This document shows positions 28,628 to 38,784 of a DNA stretch of 64,000 nucleotides, piece after piece. The translations under genes were made by a program, and so were the position numbers. The DNA is from Scheffersomyces stipitis CBS 6054 (Eukaryota; Ascomycota; Pichiomycetes; Serinales; Debaryomycetaceae). A model generated the notes under the pieces. The model ran no database searches, had not been told where the DNA came from, and was given only the letters and a program-made list of their open reading frames with translations. Numbering within the stretch: the stretch's first letter is position 1; each line of letters starts with the position of its first letter. The stretch spans positions 2,356,001 through 2,420,000 of the forward strand of contig NC_009042.1 in the NCBI RefSeq assembly GCF_000209165.1, in the 5' to 3' direction.

Positions 28628-30460
28628 ATGAGTACGAGAAAACTACAACAAGAGTTCGACAAGACGAACAAAAAGATAGCCGAAGGGTTGTCGGTGTTTG
28701 ACGACATATACGACAAGTTGATGACATCAGAAATCAGTTCTCAAAAAGAGAAGTTGGAGTCAGACTTGAAGAAAGAAATCAAGAAGTTGCAGAGACTGAG
28801 AGACCAATTGAAACAATGGCTTGGTGACTCAAGTATTAAATTAGACAAAGACTTGTTGCAAGAGAACAGAACCAAGATCGAGCATGCTATGGACCAGTTT
28901 AAAGATTTGGAGAAGTCGTCCAAAATTAAGCAGTTTTCCAACGAAGGATTAGAATTGCAGAGTCAAAGGACGAAATCATCGAGATTTGGCCCTGAAGATG
29001 CCAAAAGGGCTGATGCCTGTAATTATGTGAGCGACATAATCGATTTGTTGAACCAGCAAAATGATGAATTAGACCAGAACGTCAACCTGCTCTTAGTGCA
29101 ATTGAAGAAAGCCAAGTCTCTGAACCAGGCTCCTATCCAGTCGTCTATAGAAGACGAAAGATACAAGATAGAACGTAACAACACGCATTTGACGAAACTC
29201 GAGAGCATCTTACGAAACTTGGAGAACGACCGCTTGGACCCCCAGAAGGTTGACGACATCAAGGATGACATAGAATACTATGTAGAAAACAACCAAGAGG
29301 AGGACTATGTTGAGTACGACGACTTCTACGATGCCTTGGAGATAGACGACGAAGCTACTTTAGAAGTGCAGGGTTCTCTAGCTCAAATGGCTGTAGATAC
29401 CCAGGAATACGAGCCTAAAATCGATGCTCCTGAACGAAAAGACGAGCCTGTGACTCCAGCAAAACCTGAATCCAAGCCTCTTCCCACTTCTGCTGCATCA
29501 ACTACTACTCCTCATAAGCCGTCTCCCAGCTCTACGGCTGCTGGAGGGAACACTCCTACCAAAAAAGCTCACATTGTGCCTGCTCCAGCACCTCCTCCAA
29601 TTGCCTACTCTAATGTAATCAAGGCAGCTCAGATGAACGCTCTGGTGGCAGCTGTTTCCGGCTCTCCTGCCGCGTCAGCTGCTACTTTATCAGGTGCCTC
29701 GCCAGTAGTTTCGGGCAAAGCACCTCCAGGCTTGAATCATCTCGACAAGTCACCTTCCGTATCTCCTAATGTGACCAATCTGAAGATAGCTGAGGAAGAC
29801 ACGCCTAAGTTGATACAAGCACAAACAGCTCAGAACCAACTTCAACTCCAGCAGCACCATCAGCAACAACCTCCCGCTAACTCACAACTGCCTGTCGGAA
29901 CAGAAGAGTACAAGGGTTTGTATGATACTGTGTCACGTTTCACGACGTTGCCTCAGTCTAGATTACAGAACCCATTGCCCTTCCAGGCGATAGCTGCGTT
30001 GTTAGAGTCGTCATTGCTCAATTGCCCCGATTCTTTTGATGCCGAAAAGCCAAGACAGTATATTCCTGTCAACGTGCATCCCTCGTCCATCGACTATCCC
30101 CAGGAGCCAATGTACGAGTTGAATTCTAGCAACATCATGAGAAAATTTGACAACGATACGTTGTTCTTCTGTTTCTACTACAGCGAAGGAGTGGACAACT
30201 TGGCCAAGTGGAACTCGGCACAAGAATTGTCTAGACGTGGGTGGATCTTCAACACCGAGTTGAAGCAGTGGTTTTTGAAGGACACCAAGAACGGAGGCAA
30301 GAACCGTTCGATGTCGGTTATCCAGAAAGAAGAAGAGCAGGACAGTGTAGACGACTCAGAAAAGGAGGAGAACTACAAGTACTTTGACTACGAAAAGACG
30401 TGGTTGACCAGAAGAAGAGAAAACTACAAGTTCACCAACAACTTGAGAGAAACATTTTAG
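28628..30460 (+). CDS. NOT5: CCR4-NOT complex subunit Not5 (Not3/Not5 family)
   Basis: A subunit of the CCR4-NOT complex, which links deadenylation, codon-optimality sensing and transcription. The protein is 610 aa from the ATG at 28628; the open frame begins slightly upstream without an ATG. The N-terminal Not3 coiled-coil domain covers about 1-235 (RKLQQEFDKTNKKIAEGL, KLESDLKKEIKKLQRLRDQLKQW, DDIEYYVENNQEEDYVEYDD). A Pro/Ala/Ser-rich linker spans about 260-420. The C-terminal NOT box covers about 490-600 (FDNDTLFFCFYYSEG, RRGWIFNTELKQWFLKD, YFDYEKTWLTRR). The short length and the ending YFDYEKTWLTRRRENY resemble Not5 more than Not3. Partner deadenylase CCR4 is encoded in the same window. 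Confidence 0.92.
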   Translation: MSTRKLQQEFDKTNKKIAEGLSVFDDIYDKLMTSEISSQKEKLESDLKKEIKKLQRLRDQLKQWLGDSSIKLDKDLLQENRTKIEHAMDQFKDLEKSSKIKQFSNEGLELQSQRTKSSRFGPEDAKRADACNYVSDIIDLLNQQNDELDQNVNLLLVQLKKAKSLNQAPIQSSIEDERYKIERNNTHLTKLESILRNLENDRLDPQKVDDIKDDIEYYVENNQEEDYVEYDDFYDALEIDDEATLEVQGSLAQMAVDTQEYEPKIDAPERKDEPVTPAKPESKPLPTSAASTTTPHKPSPSSTAAGGNTPTKKAHIVPAPAPPPIAYSNVIKAAQMNALVAAVSGSPAASAATLSGASPVVSGKAPPGLNHLDKSPSVSPNVTNLKIAEEDTPKLIQAQTAQNQLQLQQHHQQQPPANSQLPVGTEEYKGLYDTVSRFTTLPQSRLQNPLPFQAIAALLESSLLNCPDSFDAEKPRQYIPVNVHPSSIDYPQEPMYELNSSNIMRKFDNDTLFFCFYYSEGVDNLAKWNSAQELSRRGWIFNTELKQWFLKDTKNGGKNRSMSVIQKEEEQDSVDDSEKEENYKYFDYEKTWLTRRRENYKFTNNLRETF

Positions 30461-32016
30461 GGTGGTTGTAGTTGTTACATGTCTTGTTAGCATAGCTCTG
30501 TTGTATATGTATTTTAGTATAAATGTAATTATTCATATTGTATGTAGGGAGAGAATAAAAGTTAGAGAAGAAGAAATAGAAACAGAAGTAGAAATAAGAA
30601 TGATAACGACAAAGATACGGAATTCGTTAGCAATAAGATTCAGTATATACTTATAGGAAACAAGAACCGAAACGGCTGCAAAATTCAGATAAAAGAAACC
30701 AGTAAATTATCTGCCATAGTTTCACTCTGGAATCCCGGCTGAATCTGCAACCGGTCAACTAGCAACGGGAAATAGACGAGAATTGGCGATTTCAGAGTTG
30801 ATTCCTGCACGCACAATTATTGAACTTCTCCAAGCTCAGCCTTCTCATAGCTGGTGGCTCTGTGGCAACAAGGTCGTATTTGTCGTATTTTGGATATACG
30901 CGACGTTCTGTGAGGAGTCGCTGTTTGTGAAGCTCCTGTCTGTTGAGCTTCAGTTTGTGTAGCTTTGGCGAGGCCTAGACCCAGCGGGGAGTAGCTAGGT
31001 TTTTGTAGTCAAGGAGTGAATTGAATTAGGTGAATGAATGGGGAATGGGGCTCCTGAGGCGACTCGGGCACGTGACATGCCCAGAACTAAGACATCGGGC
31101 TGGTGAAGCGGCTCTGGCTCAGACTTGCTGCCGCAACCGACTTGTTTGATGCGTGTGTCGATTTCCAAAGATCTCCGGCTTTGGAGATATTGACGAATCC
31201 GTGCCGTTTAGTTAAGGAGCAGAGATCCAACATGGTACGTCCAGCTGTTGCAGCTATATGGGCTCTGTATGTAGTGAAAAATTTATTGTTCACCAGTAAC
31301 GGTGCAGGAAGTGAGACAATATGGTTGATCCAGGCCTAATAATAAATGGAACAATATGAATCTGGGAATGGTCCTGATGTGGCACTGCGGATTTACAGTA
31401 GAGGTTGATCTGGCAAACGTAACTGAGATCTGAACACACAGATCAGGCAGGTTTTTTTTTCAGTTACAAGCAACTTTTCTTTGCTCTGTATTTTCTACAT
31501 TACACTTCTGGTTCCTTTACCTAGGGATAATCAGGCTGACCGCTACAGGAGAAACTCACAGGACAACACGACGCTGCCAGCAAAACGCCCAAACGTTTAC
31601 AATACGACAGACGTACAGCTGGTGAACTACTTTTGACAAACGGCAGTCACGGCGACTTGGACTTTGTCTTTGACTTCACTTTGGATAAAAGGTCTTCCCA
31701 TTCTAAATTTAGGAGTAGAATATTCCATTTTGCATAAAGCGAGCATCGAACACACTCACCATATAAGACAACGGTCTTATTGATTCCCTCAGCTATACTC
31801 TTTACTTGTAGTCAATAGCTTTGTAACTTCGCTACACATTCCTACTTTCTTTATCATTTCCATCGCTACTCCCTTTAATACTTTCCATCCCCTACTTTCA
31901 TACCTTGGCTTTAACAACATCCACTAGCTATTATTAGAATCACTGGTGACTCTAATTCTATTTCCAATCATTAAATTCAACTTGCACTTTCTTCACATTG
32001 TGTCATATATAACGAA
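30461..32016. other. 1.56-kb NOT5-OPY2 intergenic region
   Basis: No gene seen; short frames at 30462-30656 and 31103-31339 look random. A CACGTG E-box core is at 31069-31074 and a T-run near 31450. The last 250 bp are C/T-rich, a common feature of leaders upstream of the ATG in this genome. Likely the OPY2 promoter. Confidence 0.5.
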
Positions 32017-33561
32017 ATGTCTTCATTTCGTCCCACGCGTACCGATCCCGAAGTCGAACTTCCATACCGTGTTATCTTCGAAAGAGACGAATCCTCAGCT
32101 TTACCCACAGACTCGCATGGCTGTGTAATATGTCCCTCAGACCCCGGTACCTGTCCCACCTGTAAAGGCAACGAAGTCTGTCAGCAGCGATCGCCAACTT
32201 GTGATCATTGTGCTACCTTCTATTGTGGTCCCAACCCAACCAGCTCCGAAAAGAGTACTCCTCCCATTGGAGCCATTGTAGGGGGTGTCATAGGAGGTGT
32301 AGTGGTGATAGCATTATTGGTAGGACTCTACTATTACAACTTTATCTATCTCAAGAGACGTCAATTGTATGACGACACTGACGTGATGATGGAGGGCCTT
32401 GGAGGCAATGAAAACGACGACAATAGCGAACTCAGTAAAAACGATAGCTCCAACGAAATCCAACGATCACCTAATAAGGAGTCATTTGGTACTGATGCTA
32501 CTATGGTTGAAAGACCTCCTACACGTAGAACCAACTCCAATAACCTGTTGCAGGCCCGTAAGAGACTTTCGTCGTACGAGTCATTTACGAAACCTAGTAG
32601 AATACGGAACCACTCAGGGGGAGCAGCAAATTCAACTGCGGCACAAAGGCGAGCCAGGCAACGACACATCGTAGAACGTGCAAATGCGGCTAACAGTGCT
32701 AATGTTAATAATGCCAATGGTGCTAATGGAGCTAACGGGGTATATATCAACAATTCTAACCGTAACTCTGTAGCCACTTCGATTTCGACTACCAATGCCT
32801 CCAATATCTTGCCCATAGCATACATACCTGGTGTGACAGTAAGACCCACCATCAACAACACACGTTCCATTTACTCGTACGACACAGAGTCGGTATTTTC
32901 CGACTTGAACACCATTGAAAACGCATCTATTGTCGGCGATGTCATGAAAGTGAACAACCTGAGCTCAACATTAGGAGACGGCCATCCAGAACCAAATGTA
33001 GACTCGCCTGACGATCAGAGAAAGAACGGCACTATGACGGCCATCAAAGCCCAGCCTCGTTTGGTCAATGTGGACAGAATCGACGAAGATGATGAAGATA
33101 TCACAGACGATGAAGATGAACATGTGGACGATTATGACGATAATAATGAAGACACCTTCAATGCCAATAGTACCCATATCAAGAAACTCAATAGCAGCAA
33201 CAACTCCAGCAACAACAACACGACTACCCTAACCAACCTTGTATTTAACTTGGACGAACAAAATTCAGAGTCAGAGTCTGACTCAGATGTAGACTCTGAC
33301 ATTGGCGAAATTGCCAGAGCCACTAGTGTAAGACGTAATCCCAGCTCCAACTTTTCTCACGAGCCAGTAAAACAAGACCGTGAGATTCTTTTGGATGTTG
33401 ACGGTACCAGTAGCAAGACAAATCTTATGGGGTTTGATGCTCCTGGTTCAAGTACAGCTCCTGGCGACACTGGTTCGTTTGTGTTTGATGTGACATTTGA
33501 CGATTCGAACAAACACAGTTCGGAAACCAGCACAGAAAGAAGTCCTTTTGAAGACCCGTGA
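32017..33561 (+). CDS. OPY2: Opy2-like membrane anchor of the Ste50/Ste11 osmosensing branch
   Basis: A 514-aa single-pass protein. The extracellular N-terminus carries eight cysteines at residues 36, 39, 46, 49, 55, 62, 65 and 70 (paired CxxC motifs), the Opy2 signature. One membrane segment spans about 84-112 (a Gly/Val/Ile-rich helix followed by YYYNFIYLKRRQ). The long cytoplasmic tail is Ser/Asn/Asp-rich and acidic. In S. cerevisiae, Opy2 anchors Ste50, and so Ste11, at the plasma membrane for HOG signalling. There is no N-terminal signal peptide, which fits a type III topology. The tail is longer than the roughly 360-aa S. cerevisiae protein, mostly from low-complexity Asn/Ala and Asp/Glu runs (about 225-245 and 350-375). 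Confidence 0.85.
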   Translation: MSSFRPTRTDPEVELPYRVIFERDESSALPTDSHGCVICPSDPGTCPTCKGNEVCQQRSPTCDHCATFYCGPNPTSSEKSTPPIGAIVGGVIGGVVVIALLVGLYYYNFIYLKRRQLYDDTDVMMEGLGGNENDDNSELSKNDSSNEIQRSPNKESFGTDATMVERPPTRRTNSNNLLQARKRLSSYESFTKPSRIRNHSGGAANSTAAQRRARQRHIVERANAANSANVNNANGANGANGVYINNSNRNSVATSISTTNASNILPIAYIPGVTVRPTINNTRSIYSYDTESVFSDLNTIENASIVGDVMKVNNLSSTLGDGHPEPNVDSPDDQRKNGTMTAIKAQPRLVNVDRIDEDDEDITDDEDEHVDDYDDNNEDTFNANSTHIKKLNSSNNSSNNNTTTLTNLVFNLDEQNSESESDSDVDSDIGEIARATSVRRNPSSNFSHEPVKQDREILLDVDGTSSKTNLMGFDAPGSSTAPGDTGSFVFDVTFDDSNKHSSETSTERSPFEDP

Positions 33562-35320
33562 TAGGATGAACATGAGTACGTAAGATCATAAATAGCATTA
33601 CTTTAGTAAACAATGAACAGGGTCGACGTAGGTGAGTCTATGTCGATATGGTATCATCGGCAAATCATAAATCAGAAAGTATATTTGTGCGATTGCAAAA
33701 TTATACGCAGCGACTCAATCGGGAAATCTGTGCAACCAAGTAGATCAACGGAGCGGATACAAGCGAAGCAGAACAGTTTGGGCATTTGGAAAAGATCTTA
33801 TAAACGAATATCGTAGTCTACACTATATAAATAATCTATGATACTGCGGTCGATGGTAGATGGCATACAGCGAATCTGCTACAGTATTAAACTATGCTAC
33901 TATAACCTACTGCTGTGTAACTTTTACTGTGATTTCATGATGTTATAGCAGCTGCTACCATTATGCTGTACACCTTAGTGTGATATACTTGCTGTTATGG
34001 ACTAGTGTTCACTGTACTGTTATGCTACTCTATATATTTGTGCTACTTTACTGCTCAAATAGTTGATCATATTATCCAACGGCAAGACCTTCTGCGAACC
34101 GACGGGATTCCACCATCATCTCCTAGCGAGTGGTTGTTGTAGTTATATGCCTCGGTCGGAAGTCGTGGGAACAACGAGCTCCGGTGGTGGATCGAATAGG
34201 CACACCCAAACCGGAGTCACTGCCGGCAAAATTGTCTACCTTCTAGCGGGCGGACCCTAAGACTCCGAGTTGGCCAAATTGGTGCGAGCGTGGAAAATTA
34301 TACCGGACGGTGGTGGGGCGACGATTGCAAAATAGTGAGCGAACTAGATATTTGGAATGGACATAGAAGCAGAAATATTATCAAATAGACATAACGAAAC
34401 GCTACCAGATGTATACCAAGTCCGAGATGGAAGTCAGATCAAAGTCGTTATCAATAGCCTATGTAAATTTGCGCTTTAGTAAGAGACAGCCCCTCCCCAT
34501 AATCTCCCTGTAGGAGAATATGCTGCTACAGGAAACCAACAGTAGCTGCAAGACTCCAGACCTTCTGTGCCAATTCCACCACGCCTTTAGCACCCGATCC
34601 AGCAAATTGAGCACATTCGAGGGTTGTATCATGTAAATGCTCCAAGCCCGAGCAAGCATCTACTAGAAGACCACACAATTTTATTCGAGGAGACCGGAAT
34701 TAAATTAGTTGTAATGGCGTGGACGGTGACGTAGCAGTGAAGCAGTGATTCTGGAACTTTTGCCTGGTCGAATGTGCCCCGCGGTGGGTCTAGTTTCCAT
34801 TATTAATGTACCACTACATCACGATCCGTCAGGGTATAAGGAAGGTGAAAATTAGTAAGGAAACCATTGGGCCATGGCGAGATCCGGGTCGAGGGACGAG
34901 CGACCGGAGCGGCACCACCTACCGTTCGGAAGTGAGCATAGATGCTAATGATTCGCTTACACAGAAGTACCAGAGTTCATGCTACTCAAACCAACTACTC
35001 CACTTAAGCTATGATTGGTATGCACGTGAGTTGTATACTTAATCAGGTCGGCCCCACCCTCGCCCCCAGGTCGGTGAAAAATTTTAGTGCGTGCCAACAT
35101 ATTTCATTATTACTACTGAATCGCTGCAGTTGATAAACCCCCACGGTTGGAAATTGTCCACTGCTGCGTCTGAAAAATATATATAGGAATTGGAATTTCC
35201 AGCCCACAACAAAATTTGGCAGTTCTTCTTTTCCTTCTCTTCTCTCTTTCTGGTCCAGTGGAATTCCTTACTATTCCTATCGCTTTTGTATCTTCAATTG
35301 CCACCAGACTTCCATTTGCC
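33562..35320. other. 1.76-kb OPY2-TKL1 intergenic region
   Basis: No gene recognised. About 33840-34060 is a degenerate repeat-like run rich in TATGCT, GCTAC and ACTG words. Further on is a G/C-richer stretch (34100-34330), a CACGTG core at 35022, and the TKL1 TATA box at 35178. The leader just before TKL1 is C/T-rich. Presumably mostly the TKL1 promoter. Confidence 0.5.
35178..35185 (+). promoter_or_regulatory. TATA box of TKL1
   Basis: TATATATA, 136 bp before the chosen ATG, followed by a C/T-rich leader as expected for a strongly expressed gene. Confidence 0.5.
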
Positions 35321-37354
35321 ATGTCGTCCGTCGATCAAAAAGCTATCAGCACCATCCGTCTTTTGGCTGTGGATGCCGTCGCTGCTGCCAACTCCGGTCA
35401 CCCAGGTGCTCCATTGGGTTTGGCTCCAGCTGCCCACGCCGTATTCAAGAAGATGAGATTCAACCCTAAGGATACCAAGTGGATCAACAGAGACAGATTC
35501 GTCTTGTCCAACGGTCACGCCTGTGCCTTGTTGTACTCGATGTTGGTTCTCTACGGCTACGACTTAACCGTCGAAGACTTGAAGAAGTTCAGACAATTGG
35601 GCTCCAAGACCCCTGGTCACCCAGAAAACACCGATGTTCCAGGTGCTGAAGTCACTACCGGTCCATTAGGTCAAGGTATCTGTAACGGTGTTGGTATTGC
35701 CCTTGCCCAAGCTCAATTCGCTGCCACCTACAACAAGCCAGACTTCCCTATCTCCGACTCGTACACCTACGTCTTCTTGGGTGACGGTTGTTTGATGGAA
35801 GGTGTTTCTTCGGAAGCCTCTTCTCTTGCTGGTCACTTGCAATTGGGTAATTTGATTGCCTTCTGGGACGACAACAAGATCTCCATTGACGGTTCTACTG
35901 AAGTTGCATTCACCGAAGACGTTATCGCCAGATACAAGTCGTACGGATGGCACATTGTTGAAGTCAGCGATGCAGACACCGATATCACTGCCATTGCTGC
36001 TGCCATCGACGAAGCCAAGAAGGTTACCAATAAGCCAACTTTGGTTAGATTGACTACCACCATCGGTTTCGGTTCGCTTGCTCAAGGTACTCATGGTGTC
36101 CACGGTGCTCCATTGAAGGCTGATGACATCAAGCAATTGAAGACTAAGTGGGGCTTCAACCCAGAAGAATCCTTCGCTGTTCCAGCTGAAGTTACTGCTT
36201 CCTACAACGAGCACGTTGCTGAAAACCAGAAGATTCAACAACAATGGAACGAATTGTTCGCTGCCTACAAGCAAAAGTACCCAGAATTGGGTGCTGAGCT
36301 CCAACGTCGTTTGGACGGTAAGTTGCCAGAAAACTGGGACAAAGCCTTGCCAGTCTACACCCCAGCCGACGCTGCCGTTGCTACCAGAAAGTTGTCTGAA
36401 ATCGTCTTGTCCAAGATCATTCCAGAAGTGCCAGAAATCATTGGTGGTTCTGCCGATTTGACTCCTTCCAACTTGACCAAGGCCAAGGGCACTGTTGACT
36501 TCCAGCCTGCCGCTACTGGCTTGGGTGATTACTCTGGTAGATACATCAGATACGGTGTTAGAGAACACGCTATGGGTGCTATCATGAACGGTATCGCTGC
36601 CTTTGGTGCCAACTACAAGAACTACGGTGGTACTTTCTTGAACTTTGTCTCCTATGCTGCTGGTGCCGTCAGATTGTCTGCATTGTCTGAATTCCCAATC
36701 ACTTGGGTCGCTACACACGACTCTATCGGTTTGGGTGAAGACGGTCCAACCCATCAACCTATCGAAACATTGGCTCATTTCAGAGCTACTCCAAACATCT
36801 CTGTCTGGAGACCAGCTGATGGTAATGAAACCTCTGCTGCTTACAAGAGTGCTATCGAATCTACCCACACTCCACACATTCTTGCCTTGACCAGACAAAA
36901 CTTGCCACAATTGGAAGGATCCAGTATTGAAAAGGCTTCTAAGGGTGGTTACACTTTGGTCCAACAAGACAAGGCTGACATCATCATCGTTGCTACTGGT
37001 TCCGAAGTGTCTCTTGCTGTCGATGCCCTCAAGGTCTTAGAAGGCCAAGGCATCAAGGCTGGTGTCGTCTCCTTGCCAGATCAATTGACCTTCGACAAGC
37101 AATCTGAAGAATACAAGTTGTCTGTCTTGCCAGATGGCGTTCCAATCTTGTCTGTTGAAGTTATGTCCACCTTCGGCTGGTCTAAGTACTCTCACCAACA
37201 ATTCGGTTTGAACAGATTCGGTGCTTCCGGTAAAGCTCCAGAAATCTTCAAGCTCTTCGAATTCACCCCAGAAGGTGTTGCTGAAAGAGCTGCCAAGACT
37301 GTTGCCTTCTACAAGGGCAAGGATGTTGTGTCTCCATTGCGTTCTGCCTTCTGA
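35321..37354 (+). CDS. TKL1: Transketolase, pentose phosphate pathway
   Basis: A thiamine-diphosphate enzyme that moves two-carbon units between sugar phosphates (xylulose-5-P with ribose-5-P or erythrose-4-P). It is central to xylose use in this yeast. The protein is 677 aa from ATG 35321 (MSSVDQKAISTIRLL). The frame is open 35 codons further upstream, but that part is hydrophobic and lies in the pyrimidine-rich leader. Visible motifs are GHPGAPLGLAP, the ThDP/Mg motif GDGCLMEG near 153-160 with the downstream DDNKI, the catalytic-His region THGVHGAPLKADD, and the transketolase motif GEDGPTHQPIETL. Codon use is strongly biased (TTG for Leu, AGA for Arg, GGT for Gly), indicating high expression. 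It matches the S. stipitis enzyme as I know it and converges with the ADH gene. Confidence 0.98.
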   Translation: MSSVDQKAISTIRLLAVDAVAAANSGHPGAPLGLAPAAHAVFKKMRFNPKDTKWINRDRFVLSNGHACALLYSMLVLYGYDLTVEDLKKFRQLGSKTPGHPENTDVPGAEVTTGPLGQGICNGVGIALAQAQFAATYNKPDFPISDSYTYVFLGDGCLMEGVSSEASSLAGHLQLGNLIAFWDDNKISIDGSTEVAFTEDVIARYKSYGWHIVEVSDADTDITAIAAAIDEAKKVTNKPTLVRLTTTIGFGSLAQGTHGVHGAPLKADDIKQLKTKWGFNPEESFAVPAEVTASYNEHVAENQKIQQQWNELFAAYKQKYPELGAELQRRLDGKLPENWDKALPVYTPADAAVATRKLSEIVLSKIIPEVPEIIGGSADLTPSNLTKAKGTVDFQPAATGLGDYSGRYIRYGVREHAMGAIMNGIAAFGANYKNYGGTFLNFVSYAAGAVRLSALSEFPITWVATHDSIGLGEDGPTHQPIETLAHFRATPNISVWRPADGNETSAAYKSAIESTHTPHILALTRQNLPQLEGSSIEKASKGGYTLVQQDKADIIIVATGSEVSLAVDALKVLEGQGIKAGVVSLPDQLTFDKQSEEYKLSVLPDGVPILSVEVMSTFGWSKYSHQQFGLNRFGASGKAPEIFKLFEFTPEGVAERAAKTVAFYKGKDVVSPLRSAF

Positions 37355-37737
37355 ACGTTTGGTTATGTCTCTCTTTTATCTAGTTACATTTAGTTATGTT
37401 AAATTTTAATTCAAGTTTTGGTTCTAGCTTGTGTAAATGAACATTCATTTTATATAGCTTGCTCTCGTTAAATTGTTCCGATATTGGCAGTTGTAGTAAT
37501 ACTCGTATTTCATTGAATTAAGTTCAGAAAAATATGGAATATTTTTTCTACTGGGCACATTTGCAACCCTTCGCATTCAGAGTCTACACTTCAACTAGCA
37601 ACGGTTGCAAAAAAAGTTCTTTTATTCGTAAACACTTTTTCAAATCACATGTTCATGCTTCGTAACACAAGTCGTAATCAACATCCATATTCAATATAAA
37701 AAATCAATCTGAATAAATAGGCACTTGTCTAAAATGC
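37355..37737. other. TKL1-ADH convergent terminator region
   Basis: 383 bp between two convergent stop codons, AT-rich, containing both 3' ends. No gene and no conspicuous hairpin. Confidence 0.6.
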
Positions 37738-38784
37738 TTACTTGGAGGTGTCAACAACGTATCTACCCAAGATCTTACCTTGTTCCATCAATTCGTAGAC
37801 ACTGGCCAATTCGGACAAGCCAACGATCTTAATTGGACACTTGATCAAGCCTCTGGTGAAGAAATCAATGGCTTCAGCGGAGTCAGCTCTGTTTCCGACA
37901 TAAGATCCCTTAATTTGGATGGTTCTGACGACGGAGCTGAATACAGAGGCGGACACTTTAGCACCTGCTGGTAAACCGACCAAAACAACAGTACCTGTTG
38001 GTCTGACGTAGTCAACGGATTGTTGCATGGCTCTCTCAGAGACAGACACGTTGATGACACCGTGAGCACCACCGTTGGTAGCCTTGAGGACATCAGCTAC
38101 AACGTCCTTGGAAGACAAGAAGTCAACAAAAACTTCAGCACCCAAAGACTTGGCAAATTCACCCTTGTCGGCACCACCATCGATACCTACGACTCTGTAA
38201 CCCATAGCCTTGGCATATTGGATAGCAAGAGAACCCAAACCACCTGCAGCACCGGAAACAGCAACCCATTGACCAGCTTGGAGTTGGGCTGTCTTCAATG
38301 CCTTGTATACAGTGATACCAGCACACAAGATTGGGGCAATCAAGGCCAAGTCAGTACCCTTTGGAATTCTGGCAGCTTGAATGGCATCAGCAGTGGCATA
38401 TTGTTGGAAAGAACCATCGTGGGTGTAACCAGACAAGTCTGCATCTGGACAGTTGGATTCGTGAGCAGTGACACAGTACTCACATTGCAAACAAGAACCG
38501 TTAATCCACTTAATACCAGCATAGTCACCGATTTCCCAACCAGTAACGTTTTCACCTAAGGCTACAACAACACCAGCACCTTCGTGACCACCGACCAATG
38601 GCAACTTGGTGTCCAATGGCCAGTCACCCTTCCAGGCGTGCAAGTCGGTGTGACAGACACCCGAGTACTTAACGTTGATCAACAATTCGTTAGGCTTTGG
38701 CTTTGGGACTGGGATGTCCTTGTAGAGCAATGGACCACCGTTGGTTTCAAAGATAACGGCCTTTTGGGTAGTTGGAATAGACAT
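37738..38784 (-). CDS. ADH: Zinc-dependent alcohol dehydrogenase, cytosolic (Adh1/Adh2 type)
   Basis: NAD-dependent interconversion of acetaldehyde and ethanol. The protein is 348 aa, the standard length of the cytosolic yeast enzyme, with no mitochondrial presequence. Catalytic zinc ligands are in [15 protein letters not shown] and GGHEGAGVV. The structural zinc site C-x2-C-x2-C-x7-C is near residues 98-112. The Rossmann motif is [11 protein letters not shown]. Highly biased codons imply strong expression. S. stipitis has at least two close ADH genes of this type and I cannot tell from memory which one this is, so I leave the number off. The promoter has a TATA box at 38893-38900. It ends facing TKL1. 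Confidence 0.96.

Noticed and set aside
35666..36967. 433-codon open frame antisense to TKL1
   Set aside because: It exactly overlaps a certain gene in a fixed phase and has a Ser/Val/Gln-rich nonsense composition. Long antisense frames are a by-product of the strong codon bias of TKL1.
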